In this document: one piece after another, positions 25,695 to 34,342 of the stretch | Numbering within the stretch: the stretch's first letter is position 1 | How the letters are laid out: each line of letters opens with the position of its first letter | Source: Acidobacteriaceae bacterium | GTDB taxonomy: Bacteria > Acidobacteriota > Terriglobia > Terriglobales > Acidobacteriaceae | NCBI GenBank assembly: GCA_030039035.1 | Contig: JASHQQ010000391.1 | Coordinates: 1 to 36,977 of the forward strand | Length of the DNA: 36,977 bases | Reading direction: 5' to 3' | The notes under the pieces: model-generated | Told to the model about the DNA's origin: nothing | Databases searched by the model: none | What the model saw: only the letters and a program-made list of their open reading frames with translations | Translations under genes and position numbers: made by a program

Positions 25695-26689
25695 TCCACG
25701 GCTCCTTCCATCGCTGCCGATGGCGCCAGGCTCCGGCGATGGCTCCAGGCTGTCTCGACGATGTTCCTCAGACCGGAGTTTTGGGGCGCCCATCCGAGTT
25801 GCCGCACCAGCTTTCCGGGATCGGCGCACAAAACGGCCGGATCTCCCAGGCGGCGGCCGCTCCTTCGCAGCGGAATGTGCCTTCCGGTAACTTCCGATAC
25901 CGTGGCGCAGACCTCGAGCACCGAATAACTCTTTCCCGTCCCGATGTTATATGCGCTGAATCCCGGACAATCCATCCGGTCCAGAGCCAGTACGTGTGCG
26001 CGTGCAATATCCAGCACGTGCACATAGTCTCTCAGGCAAGTCCCGTCCGGAGTGGGATAGTCGTCGCCATAAATGGTGAACTCCGGGCGGTCGCCGGAGG
26101 CGACATCGAGGAGCAGCGGAATGATATGCGTCTCGGGACGATGATCCTCGCCGAGGCTTCCGGCCGCGCCTGAAGCGTTGAAATAACGGAATGCGACGAC
26201 CGAAAAACCGTAGGCCGAAGCATAACTCGCGAGGATCCGCTCGAACGCAAGCTTGCTGTCGCCATACGAATTTGCAGGCAGCTTCGCTGCCTCCTCGTCG
26301 ATGGGCGTGGCGGTGGGAATCCCGTAGACCGCGGCAGTGGACGAGAAAACCAGCTTCTTCACGCCGCAGGCGCGAAGCACCTCGAGCATTGCGAAGGCGG
26401 AGACTACATTGACCCGGAAGAAGGGAGCAGGATCGGTCACCGATTCCGGAATGAGAGCCTTCGCGGCGAAATGAAAGACGGCATCGATGCCATGCGCGCC
26501 CACAACGTGGCGCAGCAATTCCGTATCTCCGATGTCGCCTTCATAGAAGGCCGCCGAAGGGGGCACTGCGTGCCGGTGACCGGCCGAGAGATTATCGATG
26601 ACCACCACGCGATGACCCCGGGTCGCAAGCTCGGCGCTGCACACCGAACCCACGTAACCGGCCCCGCCCGTAACCAGAATGCGCGCCAT
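25676..26689 (-). CDS. galE: UDP-glucose 4-epimerase
   Basis: A 337-residue extended short-chain dehydrogenase that interconverts UDP-glucose and UDP-galactose (or the N-acetyl forms). NAD site TGGAGYVGS; catalytic STAAVYG and Y-G-D-S-K (the Tyr-x3-Lys pair); FRYFNASGA; LRDYVHVLDIARAH; YNIGTGKSYSVLEV. Length and motifs match GalE throughout. Its ATG overlaps the TGA of the preceding sugar transferase gene (TGATG), so the pair is coupled. In this cluster it supplies UDP-galactose-type donors for the glycan. Confidence 0.95.
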   Translation of the reverse strand: MARILVTGGAGYVGSVCSAELATRGHRVVVIDNLSAGHRHAVPPSAAFYEGDIGDTELLRHVVGAHGIDAVFHFAAKALIPESVTDPAPFFRVNVVSAFAMLEVLRACGVKKLVFSSTAAVYGIPTATPIDEEAAKLPANSYGDSKLAFERILASYASAYGFSVVAFRYFNASGAAGSLGEDHRPETHIIPLLLDVASGDRPEFTIYGDDYPTPDGTCLRDYVHVLDIARAHVLALDRMDCPGFSAYNIGTGKSYSVLEVCATVSEVTGRHIPLRRSGRRLGDPAVLCADPGKLVRQLGWAPQNSGLRNIVETAWSHRRSLAPSAAMEGAVECEVDA

Positions 26690-27336
26690 CAGCAGGCTCC
26701 TTCTCCCTTGATAACTGCCCAGGGTGTCTTCAGAAGGATCCTCAGGTCGAAGAGCAGCGACCAGTTCCGGATGTAGTACATATCCATTTGCACCCGCTCC
26801 TCGTAAGGCGCTCTCTGTCGTTTTTCGGTCTGCCAGTAGCCCGTCATTCCGGGGCGCACCGTCAGAAGCGTCCGGCCCGATTCGCCGTATTTGGCCAGCT
26901 CGGCCCTGGTAATCATGCGCGGACCGACGAGGCTCATCTGCCCCAGCAGTACGTTGACGAGCTGGGGAAGCTCATCGAGGCTGCTGCTGCGCAGAAGCCT
27001 TCCGATCCTTGTAACTCGCGGATCGTTCGCAAGCTTGTAGTTCCGTGCGAACTCGCGCATAAGCCTCGCATCGGAGCCGAGCATCTCGTCGGCGAGGCGG
27101 CACATGGAGCGGAACTTGTAGGCGTCGAATTCGCCGTTCCTGCCGACGACCCGGCGGCGGTAAATGACGGGGCCACCATCCTCGAGCCTGACAAGAAGAG
27201 CCACCACGGGAAGAACGGGAGCGAGCAGCACAAGGCCCAGCGCGCTGCCGGCGATATCGATGGCGCGTTTCGCCGCGAGCGCGAAAGTTTGCCGGCTCGC
27301 GAGCCGATATGGCGCATCTGTCAGTCCGGTTGCCAT
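26689..27336 (-). CDS. Polyprenyl-phosphate sugar phosphotransferase (short form, intact active site)
   Basis: A 215-residue initiating enzyme that moves a sugar 1-phosphate from a nucleotide sugar to undecaprenyl phosphate at the inner membrane. One membrane or re-entrant helix ([20 protein letters not shown]), the KFRSM motif, [20 protein letters not shown] with the catalytic pair Asp121-Glu122, [28 protein letters not shown] and the terminal [20 protein letters not shown] are all present. I begin at the ATG at 27336, 19 bases after the isomerase gene, since the frame before it overlaps that gene. Being intact, it is the likelier initiator of glycan assembly in this cluster. Confidence 0.92.
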   Translation of the reverse strand: MATGLTDAPYRLASRQTFALAAKRAIDIAGSALGLVLLAPVLPVVALLVRLEDGGPVIYRRRVVGRNGEFDAYKFRSMCRLADEMLGSDARLMREFARNYKLANDPRVTRIGRLLRSSSLDELPQLVNVLLGQMSLVGPRMITRAELAKYGESGRTLLTVRPGMTGYWQTEKRQRAPYEERVQMDMYYIRNWSLLFDLRILLKTPWAVIKGEGAC

Positions 27337-27355
27337 GGATGTTGTCTGCTCCGGA

Positions 27356-27979
27356 TCATGCCGCACAGTGATCGATCTCGGCCTCCAGATCGACAGACTC
27401 AAAGCGGGCTTCCGCGAGAATCCTGTTGTAGAGAATGGTTGCCATGGCATGAGAGGCCACTGTGTGGAGATCCTCGATGACCTGCATGTTGTCGGAGGGG
27501 ACAACGAGACAGGCGTCGCAGAGCGCTCTCATCAATCCGCCGTGAAAGCCGGTGATGCCCACGATCCTGGCGCCGGCGCCGCGGCCCACCTCGATCGCGC
27601 GCAGAACGTTTTTCGAGTTTCCGCTGGCGGAGATTGCGAAGACAAGGTCGCCGGCGCGAACCAGGTTGCGGAGCTGCTCGGCGAAGACCAGTTCATAACT
27701 CGTATCGTTGGCCCATGCGGTCAGCATGGCAACATTGTCGGTGAGCGAGATGGCCCGAATGCGCCTGCCCGCGGAAGAGACGTTCTTGCCCAGGTCGCAG
27801 GCGATGTGAGTTGCCAGGGTCGCACTCCCGCCGTTGCCCAGGATGAAAACCGTATTGTCATCGATCCAGGTCTGGTAGATCGTGTCGGCGATGCGATCGA
27901 TCGCGCCCGTATCGAGACGGTTGATCACCGACTGCAATTCCTCGGTGTACATTCGCGCGCAAGTAAGGGATGTGCTCAT
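27356..27979 (-). CDS. SIS-domain sugar phosphate isomerase (phosphoheptose isomerase-like)
   Basis: A 207-residue single SIS domain resembling GmhA, which turns sedoheptulose 7-phosphate into D-glycero-D-manno-heptose 7-phosphate. Sugar-phosphate loop FILGNGGSATLATHIACDLG; second loop FAISASGNSKNVLRAIEVGR; VIEDLHTVASHAMATILYN with the late His. In E. coli GmhA the catalytic Glu65 stands where this protein appears to have Asp (HIACDL). The start is uncertain; I use the ATG at 27979 (MSTSLTCARMYTEEL), and an ATG at 27997 has AAGGAG 13 bases before it. With the HddA-like kinase and nucleotidyltransferase it forms most of a nucleotide-heptose pathway. Confidence 0.87.
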   Translation of the reverse strand: MSTSLTCARMYTEELQSVINRLDTGAIDRIADTIYQTWIDDNTVFILGNGGSATLATHIACDLGKNVSSAGRRIRAISLTDNVAMLTAWANDTSYELVFAEQLRNLVRAGDLVFAISASGNSKNVLRAIEVGRGAGARIVGITGFHGGLMRALCDACLVVPSDNMQVIEDLHTVASHAMATILYNRILAEARFESVDLEAEIDHCAA

Positions 27980-28131
27980 GGGGCAGATCGGGAGCATGAT
28001 TCTGCTGAAACTCCTTTCGGGAAAAGTCGCATCTCCGAAGCAGCCGGTGCGATAAATCCGGATGAGGCGGAATGACCGGCAACCGATCATTCCCTGAAAG
28101 CCGGGAATCCACGCCCGCATAACGGCTGGAG

Positions 28132-29346
28132 TCAGATGGAAGATGACTCGTTGGAGCGTGCCGGCTCGACAAGAGGTTGCGGGCCGGAATGCATTTCTAT
28201 CCTGAATTCCACGGCCCGTGGGCCGTATCGCTCATTGAGGACTTCCCAATAAAGCTTTTGCGTGCGTTCGGCCATCGGCAGGAACTGGAAACGCTTGAGA
28301 AAGCTCTGCCGCGCGGCCGTTCCCAACCGCGCGCGCAGGCCGGCGTCCTGAACCAGCAACTGAACGGCATGCGCAAGTTCGGTAACGGATTGCTCCTCGA
28401 CCAGCAGGCCGGTAACACCATGGATGACCGCTTCGCGAATCCCGCCGACATCGGACGCAATCACCGGCAGCCCGGCGCGCATTGCCTCCAGAATGCTGAT
28501 GGGAAGCATTTCCATCGCCGATGCGAGAACGAAAATGTCGGACTCGGCCAACAGAGCCGGAACATCGCCGCGTTCGCCAAGAAATTCGACGCGATTCGCT
28601 ATACCGAGCTGACAAGCCAGCCGCTCGACGGCCGGCCGGGTGACGCCGTCGCCGATGAAGCGAAGGCGCGGCCCCGCGGGCTGGGCGGCAAACGCTCGCA
28701 ACAGGGTTTCCTGACGCTTGGGAGGCATGAAACGCGCGACCATGACGATGACCGGCGATTGCCTTGCGCCATGCGTCGCCTGACTCGCGCAATCGGGAAT
28801 GCCGTTCCGGATCGTAACCGTGTTTTCGCGGGCGCCAATCCCCAGCTCCTGGAGAATTTTCTCTCCCGCTTCCGAAACGGTGATGATGCGCTTGCAAAAA
28901 TTTGCGGCGATGCGTTCAAAGGCACGACCGAAGACGCCGGAGACCCCGGAGACGGCATCGGTATCCCACAGCCATGCGTGCATGGTGTAAATAGAGGGCA
29001 CGCGCATCCACCAACCCGCCGCCCGCCCGATGATGCCTGCCTTGAAAGTGTGTATATGAACGAGGTCCGGCTTTATTTGTCTCAGCAGCCGGCAAATCTG
29101 AAAAAAAGCGGCGAGGTCGCCCCCCGGATGCTGGCTCCTCTTAAGCGAGGGCAATATGTGAACGGGAATGCGCCGGGCGCGGCATGCGTCGGGGAGAAAC
29201 CCTTCTTCCCCCACCGCCACCGTCGGATCGATGTCCGGACGCATGCCGTCCGCCAGGTCGAGAAGGTGCATCTGGGCGCCTCCCCGGTCCGCGCCGGTTA
29301 CGATGTACAGGATTTGCGGTTTCTTGTCTCTCATAGGATTCTTCAT
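28132..29346 (-). CDS. GT4-family glycosyltransferase
   Basis: A 404-residue retaining glycosyltransferase of the GT-B fold: N-terminal acceptor domain with TGADRGGAQMHLLDLADGMR and DLVHIHTFKAGIIGR, C-terminal donor domain with VIVMVARFMPPKRQETLLRA, LGERGDVPALLAESDIFVLA and the E-x7-E pair in EMLPISILEAMRAG. No membrane helix, so it acts at the cytoplasmic face on the lipid-linked glycan. Its ATG overlaps the stop of the deacetylase gene by 4 bases. Sugar and linkage are not predictable. Confidence 0.92.
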   Translation of the reverse strand: MKNPMRDKKPQILYIVTGADRGGAQMHLLDLADGMRPDIDPTVAVGEEGFLPDACRARRIPVHILPSLKRSQHPGGDLAAFFQICRLLRQIKPDLVHIHTFKAGIIGRAAGWWMRVPSIYTMHAWLWDTDAVSGVSGVFGRAFERIAANFCKRIITVSEAGEKILQELGIGARENTVTIRNGIPDCASQATHGARQSPVIVMVARFMPPKRQETLLRAFAAQPAGPRLRFIGDGVTRPAVERLACQLGIANRVEFLGERGDVPALLAESDIFVLASAMEMLPISILEAMRAGLPVIASDVGGIREAVIHGVTGLLVEEQSVTELAHAVQLLVQDAGLRARLGTAARQSFLKRFQFLPMAERTQKLYWEVLNERYGPRAVEFRIEMHSGPQPLVEPARSNESSSI

Positions 29347-30440
29347 AAGGTTCCGGCTCTTGTTGGCCGCAATCTTCCGCTCATCCTCGAATCCGTTCCG
29401 GATGCAGCCATCGCTGGGACCTCCGCCAGGGAGCGAACATGCTCATAAACTTCATGCATCGTCATCGAAATCATCCCGTGACTTTCTTTGAATCGGGCAA
29501 AGGACTCCAGAACGCTGCGCAGCACCCGAAGGTTTTCGTGACGGAAGGCAGCAAAATCCTCGGGATGAAGCCATAAGTGGAAGATCCGGGCCTGTTCGCA
29601 AGCCTGTCGCATCTGTTCCCGAATCCGGTCGAGTGCGAACGGTTGCAGGGAACGAGCCCACGGCCGCCAGGGGCGAAGGTACCGGGACGCAGGAATGGCG
29701 GCCGGCGGCGTGGCAGCGGGCCACGGAGCCGTTTCGTCCCCGAACAGGTTGATATAACCATCCGCGAAGCGCGCTGCTCTCTTGCGCCATTTCCGCTGGG
29801 CCGCGAAGGAGCCGGGACGCTTCATTCCTGTACGCTCCGTATCGCGATAGGTCTTGAATCCATGGCGCGCCAGCAAGGGAAGATAGCTCCGGTTTACTTC
29901 GTTTCTCGGAAATACATAGGAAGATAGCCGGTATCCCGAATCTGCCGCGATGGCGATTGCCTGCCGCAAGTCCGAGTCGAATTCCCGTGCGCAATGGCCG
30001 GGCTCCAGGCTGCAATAGTGCGAGAAGGAGTGGGAAGCAATCTCCTGACCCTGGCAATCGGCAATGAGCCGAATCAGACCTGGCGCAAAGTGAAACGGAT
30101 CCTCCGATTCGTCTCTCCCGAGACGCTGTGCGCAGGGATTCGGGCGGCGATCGGGATAACCCGGTTCGACAGGGGAACGGAACTGGTCGAACTCGTCGCG
30201 CGAAGCGGCGAAAAGCGCGCCAACCACGGCCCAGGTTGCGTGTATCGACAACTCTTCAAAGAGGCCTAGTATGAGCGGCACCGCCGCACGAGCCGCCAGC
30301 AGCCTCGATTTCTCTTCCCCGTCGAGCTGCGTGCGGTCGCAGACTCCCCAATGGAGTTCGAAGTCCAGCGAGATGACCAGCGCCGGAGGCATATCCGGGA
30401 CGAGCCGTGCCGGAAGGCTGCGCGTCGATTCCGGAATCAT
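29343..30440 (-). CDS. Polysaccharide deacetylase family protein
   Basis: A 365-residue protein of the NodB-like carbohydrate esterase fold. Motifs: LVISLDFELHWG (catalytic/metal Asp region), IHATWAVVGALF, IASHSFSHYCSLE (metal-binding His pair), YVFPRNEVNRSYLPLL and late FHLWLHPEDF. It has no signal peptide that I can see, so it could act on lipid-linked precursors in the cytoplasm. Relatives occur in exosortase-linked exopolysaccharide clusters. The ATG at 30440 overlaps the previous stop (ATGA); an earlier GTG is less likely. It would remove N-acetyl groups from amino sugars of the polymer. Confidence 0.88.
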   Translation of the reverse strand: MIPESTRSLPARLVPDMPPALVISLDFELHWGVCDRTQLDGEEKSRLLAARAAVPLILGLFEELSIHATWAVVGALFAASRDEFDQFRSPVEPGYPDRRPNPCAQRLGRDESEDPFHFAPGLIRLIADCQGQEIASHSFSHYCSLEPGHCAREFDSDLRQAIAIAADSGYRLSSYVFPRNEVNRSYLPLLARHGFKTYRDTERTGMKRPGSFAAQRKWRKRAARFADGYINLFGDETAPWPAATPPAAIPASRYLRPWRPWARSLQPFALDRIREQMRQACEQARIFHLWLHPEDFAAFRHENLRVLRSVLESFARFKESHGMISMTMHEVYEHVRSLAEVPAMAASGTDSRMSGRLRPTRAGTL

Positions 30441-31567
30441 CCCGCACACTCCTCGCCCGCGAGTGCGTTCTCGTTCTTCGGGTCCGCAACGGCCGCGCGA
30501 TAGACGGCAACCGTCTTTCGAACGCAGGTCTCGATCTGAAAGTCGCGTTCGAAACGGCGCCGCGCCGAAGCTCCGAGCATGGCGCTCAATTCCGCCGAAT
30601 CGATCAGCACCTGGATGCGCTCCCGCAGCCGGACGAGATCGCCGGGGGGAGTGAGGAACCCGGTCACGCCGTCATCGACCATTTCGCTCACGCCGCCCAC
30701 GTCCGTCGCGACGACCGGAAGACCAGCCCGCATTGCCTCGAGGATGACTCGCGGCAGACCCTCCCACCTGGAAGCAAGAACGAAGATATCGGCCTGAGCC
30801 AACAAATCCGGCACATCCGGCCGCTCTCCCAGAAACTGCACCTTGCCCTCGAGTCCCAGTTGCCGCGCCAGCGCCTGGGTCTGTTCAAGGAGAGGCCCAT
30901 GACCTGCGAGCAGCAGGATCCAGTTTCCATGGACCTCTTTAAGTGCGTGCAACAGCAATTTGTGATCTTTCTGCTCCATGAAACGCGCAACCATGACAAG
31001 TGTTACCGGATCGTGCGCGCCGGGCCGGGCGAGTAACCCGGTGTCGGGAATGCCGACCCATATTCTTACAATCCGATGGCTCGGTGCGATTGCCCTGCGC
31101 AGCGCCTTTCCGGCATTCGCGTCGGAGACGACGATGATCGTTCCGCTCACCCAGGCGGCGAGTTTCTCGAGCGGGACCGCAAGCCAGCGGACGGGATAGG
31201 GCAGGTCGGCATCGAAGCTCCAGGTGTGGGCGGTAAAGACCGAGGGAGTCTGCGTAACCCAAGCCGCCAGACGGGCCAGGATCCCCGCCTTCGACGTATG
31301 GGCGTGAACCACATCGGGCCGCTCCCGGCGTATCAGCAGAATGAGATGGAGAAAAGCGGCAAGATCGCGCAAAGGATGAATCTCGCGCACCAGGCCGGGT
31401 ACGCGCCGAAAGGGTATTCCTGTCTTCCTGCAGCCTTGCTCGAGAAAGCCGTGCTGTCCGGAGGCGACAACGGCTTCGAATCCGGCCGGCAGATTCCGGA
31501 CGAGGTCCAGGAGAGTCACCTGTGAGCCCCCGCGGTCTCCGCACGTAATGACGTAAAGGATTTTCAT
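30437..31567 (-). CDS. GT4-family glycosyltransferase
   Basis: A 376-residue GT-B enzyme related to the other GT4 proteins of the cluster: VITCGDRGGSQVTLLDLVRN, DVVHAHTSKAGILARLAAWV, VTLVMVARFMEQKDHKLLLH, LGERPDVPDLLAQADIFVLA and the E-x7-E pair in WEGLPRVILEAMRAGLPV. It is close in layout to the enzyme encoded at 28132-29346, suggesting a duplication. The start at 31567 (MKILYVITCG) begins the fold directly; a much longer frame upstream overlaps the next GT gene in the wrong frame. Its stop overlaps the deacetylase ATG. Confidence 0.92.
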   Translation of the reverse strand: MKILYVITCGDRGGSQVTLLDLVRNLPAGFEAVVASGQHGFLEQGCRKTGIPFRRVPGLVREIHPLRDLAAFLHLILLIRRERPDVVHAHTSKAGILARLAAWVTQTPSVFTAHTWSFDADLPYPVRWLAVPLEKLAAWVSGTIIVVSDANAGKALRRAIAPSHRIVRIWVGIPDTGLLARPGAHDPVTLVMVARFMEQKDHKLLLHALKEVHGNWILLLAGHGPLLEQTQALARQLGLEGKVQFLGERPDVPDLLAQADIFVLASRWEGLPRVILEAMRAGLPVVATDVGGVSEMVDDGVTGFLTPPGDLVRLRERIQVLIDSAELSAMLGASARRRFERDFQIETCVRKTVAVYRAAVADPKNENALAGEECAG

Positions 31568-31598
31568 CGTTCCCGACAATTGACTATGACGGCCTCTT

Positions 31599-32795
31599 TC
31601 ATGAGGTGAACGGAGTCGCAACCGGAGCCAGGCGAAGATCCCTGGCGGAGTGCAACTCCTCGTACAAACCGATCCATTTTTGAACCACGATGCGGCTGTC
31701 GAAGTGCGAACGGCAATGGTCGCGGGCGCGCCGTCCCATCGCGGATCTTTGCGCATGCTGAAGCTCGAGCATCCTCGCCATGGCCGCCGCAAGCGCCGTT
31801 TCGTCCTCGGCAGGAACGAGAAACCCGGAGCTATTCGGCTGCACGATCTCCGCGTTCGCCCCGACATCGGTTACCACGGCCGGCAGTTCCATCGATGCGG
31901 CCTCGAGAAGCGCAACCGAAAGCCCTTCGAAGCGGGAGGACATCACGAAGGCGTCGGCCGCATTGTAGAGATCGAGCACATCTTGATCGGTTCCCAAAAA
32001 TCGGACCGAGGCATCGATCTCGAGGGCCGTTGTCATCTCGCGAAGCTGCGGCCCGAGCGGACCGCCGCCGGCAATCAGCACCTTGCTCTTCTTCTTGGCG
32101 AGTCGACGAACGGCGCGCAAAAGGGTCGGATAGTCCTTTTGAAGGACAAGCCGCCCCACTGCCAGCCAGACAAACTCGTCGCGCAGGCTCAGCGCGTGGC
32201 GGACCCTGCATCGCCGTTCGAAATCGGGTGAGAAGCGCTCCGTGTCCACAAAATTTGCGAGGATCGAGAGTTTGCCGGCTGGTACCGCGCCCACCCTGAT
32301 GAGCCGGTCGAACGCCGCCCCGCAGATGACGGTTGTTTTGTGGCAGAGCCGGTCGGTGAGCCGATAGAGGATCTCTTTGTGCCAGGTCGGCCCGCCGCGC
32401 TCGGAAGTTTCCCGCAGATTGTGCACTGTGCACACGAGAACCGGAATTCCGGCAAATATGCGGCAGATTCTGCCGAGAAGATTGGCGTGGAACATGTGGC
32501 AGTGCACCACCTGCGGCCGTAACCGGAGGATGATTGCCCGCAGGCGAGGAATGGCGCGTGGATCGGGAATCCGTCTCTTCATGCCCAGGCTATGCACGGT
32601 TACTCCCATTCCTTCGAGCTCGGCCCGATGAGCGTCGGGCGAAACGAGGCTGACGACGGCGACCTCCCAGCCCTGCTGCTTCAGCTCGATGGCCAGGCGC
32701 GTGACCTGCGCCTCGGCTCCGCCCAGGGTGAGATTTGTCACGAGAAACAGAATCCGATGGAGCCGGTCGGCGCCCGGAATGAGTTCTGTCTGCAT
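31599..32795 (-). CDS. GT4-family glycosyltransferase
   Basis: A 398-residue GT-B enzyme: LFLVTNLTLGGAEAQVTRLA, QVVHCHMFHANLLGRICRIF, then donor domain LAVGRLVLQKDYPTLLRAVR, GGGPLGPQLREM, and the E-x7-E pair in FEGLSVALLEAASMELPAVV. It is 31 bases upstream of the next GT gene. The spacer before it (32796-32918) has no evident ribosome-binding site but probably carries a promoter, because the gene on the other side is separated and faces the same way. Confidence 0.92.
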   Translation of the reverse strand: MQTELIPGADRLHRILFLVTNLTLGGAEAQVTRLAIELKQQGWEVAVVSLVSPDAHRAELEGMGVTVHSLGMKRRIPDPRAIPRLRAIILRLRPQVVHCHMFHANLLGRICRIFAGIPVLVCTVHNLRETSERGGPTWHKEILYRLTDRLCHKTTVICGAAFDRLIRVGAVPAGKLSILANFVDTERFSPDFERRCRVRHALSLRDEFVWLAVGRLVLQKDYPTLLRAVRRLAKKKSKVLIAGGGPLGPQLREMTTALEIDASVRFLGTDQDVLDLYNAADAFVMSSRFEGLSVALLEAASMELPAVVTDVGANAEIVQPNSSGFLVPAEDETALAAAMARMLELQHAQRSAMGRRARDHCRSHFDSRIVVQKWIGLYEELHSARDLRLAPVATPFTS

Positions 32796-32918
32796 GCGCG
32801 GTGTTCGTTTTCTCTTTCGCGTCCGCTGTTGCCCCGCTCGGAAGTCCCGATTTCACGGAGCTCTCCGCGCGTCCGGCCATCTTCGGGTTCGATACAATCT
32901 CCAATTACGGGGCGAACC

Positions 32919-33161
32919 ATGAATCCTGCGCGGCGGCGGATCTGCTCATGGGCGATCTTTCTCGTGCTGCTGCTCGTGTTCCTGGCCATCGTCTGGGTTG
33001 TCCTGCACACCGAGCCGGCTGCCGCGCCGGACTATCAGGGGGCGCTCACGTCGCGCGGTTCACCGAGCGGCGGAATCGGATCGAAGAAATCGCGCACCGC
33101 CGATGACTCTGGCTCCGGCGTGCGCGGAAAAATGCTCGATTCCCGCCGCCTCGGGACCTGA
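32919..33161 (+). CDS. Possible small single-pass membrane protein, antisense to GT gene end
   Basis: An 80-residue frame on the plus strand begins MNPARRRICSWAIF, followed by a strong membrane helix (about 11-31, LVLLLVFLAIVWVVLH), and a Ser/Gly-rich tail. The positive-inside start and one helix look protein-like, but the Shine-Dalgarno (GGGGCG) is weak, and its last 127 bases lie opposite the 3' end of the glycosyltransferase gene at 33035. If real it would be the only plus-strand gene in the glycan cluster. Alternatively it is chance in GC-rich DNA. Confidence 0.35.
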   Translation: MNPARRRICSWAIFLVLLLVFLAIVWVVLHTEPAAAPDYQGALTSRGSPSGGIGSKKSRTADDSGSGVRGKMLDSRRLGT

Positions 33162-34336
33162 AGATGGCGATAAACCCCGATCGTCATCTCGGCGACACGC
33201 TCCCAGCTTCGTGCGTTTTCCATGTATCGCATTCCCGCGGCGCCCATCTCTTCGAGCCTGCGGGCGCCGAGCGTGAAGGCTCTGGAAATGGCCGCAGCGA
33301 CGGCATCGCTATTGGGCGCAAGAATCGGGATTGCACTTCCCGTTGCGTCCATCAGCTCGCCCAGTCCGCCCGAATCGGTCGCAACGATGGGTCGCCCGTA
33401 AGAGAGCGACAGCGCTGCCACGCCGCTCTCGGAGTAGAACTCCGTGTAAGGCAGAATCACCGCGTGGTGACGGGCCATCAGGGCGGCGACCTGATCGTCG
33501 GGTATGAAGCCCTCGACGATTTCAAACCCGGCAGGGTCGCGCTCGATCCGGCGCTTGCATTGCTGCCAGTAGGCGCTTTCGGCCATGGTGGCGAGGCTTC
33601 CGGCAATCGTCAGCCGCACAGGAATCGATCGGGAGCGACGCAGCTTCTGCACCGCCTCGATAGCAAGGTGCAGGCCCTTGTTCGCACGGATCGATCCGAA
33701 AGCAAGCAGGCGGAACTCCGTCATCGCCGGGAAGGACGACCACGCGGACGCATTCGTATCCATCCCGTGGGGCACGAGGAAGACGCGCCCCGGAGAAAGA
33801 CCGAAACCCTCTCTCAACACCTCGCACCCTTTGCGGTTGTGCGCGATGACGGTGTGGCAGAGTTCATATTCCACGCCTGGCATTGCGCGCTCCAGTCGCC
33901 GAAGGACACGAGGCAATCGCCAGCGATGAGGCAGCGGATCGTGCGCCGTGAGCACCACGCCGGCGCCCTTGATCCGCGCGGAAGCATAAAAGAGCGCCGC
34001 GAAAGGCGTGCGCATCGGGAACTGGAAATGCACGATATCGCCGCGCCGCACCAGACGGTGCTGGCTGCGCAGCGCTCGAAGGAGAAAGCCGAGATTGCGT
34101 GCCAGGCGCTTGCACAAGTTGGCTTCGCTCACATCGCGGGCCGCGGCCGGAATAACTTCGACGCCGGCTTCGCGCACCAGGTCCGCACGGACGAAGTTCG
34201 CCGGGCAGAAAAGAGCCACCGGCATTCCGAGCCGCCGCAGCGCGATAGCCAACTGGGCGACGTACCTGGCCGCGCCGGATTGCGGTTCCGCGGTGGAAAT
34301 AACGATTCTCGATGGCGCTTTCTGCACGATTTTCAC
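33035..34336 (-). CDS. GT4-like glycosyltransferase with incomplete E-x7-E motif
   Basis: A 433-residue GT-B protein: VISTAEPQSGAARYVAQLAI, GDIVHFQFPMRTPFAALFYA, then FRLLAFGSIRANKGLHLAIE and VEGFIPDDQVAALMARHHAV. At the donor site it reads FYSESGVAALSLSYGRPIVA: the first Glu is present but the second is replaced by Leu. Some GT4-like enzymes have this variant and are active. A 40-residue Pro/Arg/Ser-rich tail follows the fold and is encoded opposite a possible plus-strand gene. It starts with GTG 6 bases after the acyltransferase stop. Confidence 0.9.
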   Translation of the reverse strand: MKIVQKAPSRIVISTAEPQSGAARYVAQLAIALRRLGMPVALFCPANFVRADLVREAGVEVIPAAARDVSEANLCKRLARNLGFLLRALRSQHRLVRRGDIVHFQFPMRTPFAALFYASARIKGAGVVLTAHDPLPHRWRLPRVLRRLERAMPGVEYELCHTVIAHNRKGCEVLREGFGLSPGRVFLVPHGMDTNASAWSSFPAMTEFRLLAFGSIRANKGLHLAIEAVQKLRRSRSIPVRLTIAGSLATMAESAYWQQCKRRIERDPAGFEIVEGFIPDDQVAALMARHHAVILPYTEFYSESGVAALSLSYGRPIVATDSGGLGELMDATGSAIPILAPNSDAVAAAISRAFTLGARRLEEMGAAGMRYMENARSWERVAEMTIGVYRHLQVPRRRESSIFPRTPEPESSAVRDFFDPIPPLGEPRDVSAP

Positions 34337-34342
34337 AGAAGA

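Noticed and set aside
28177..29448. Plus-strand open frame of 423 residues
   Set aside because: Antisense to the GT4 gene at 28132-29346, with no domain or ribosome-binding site.
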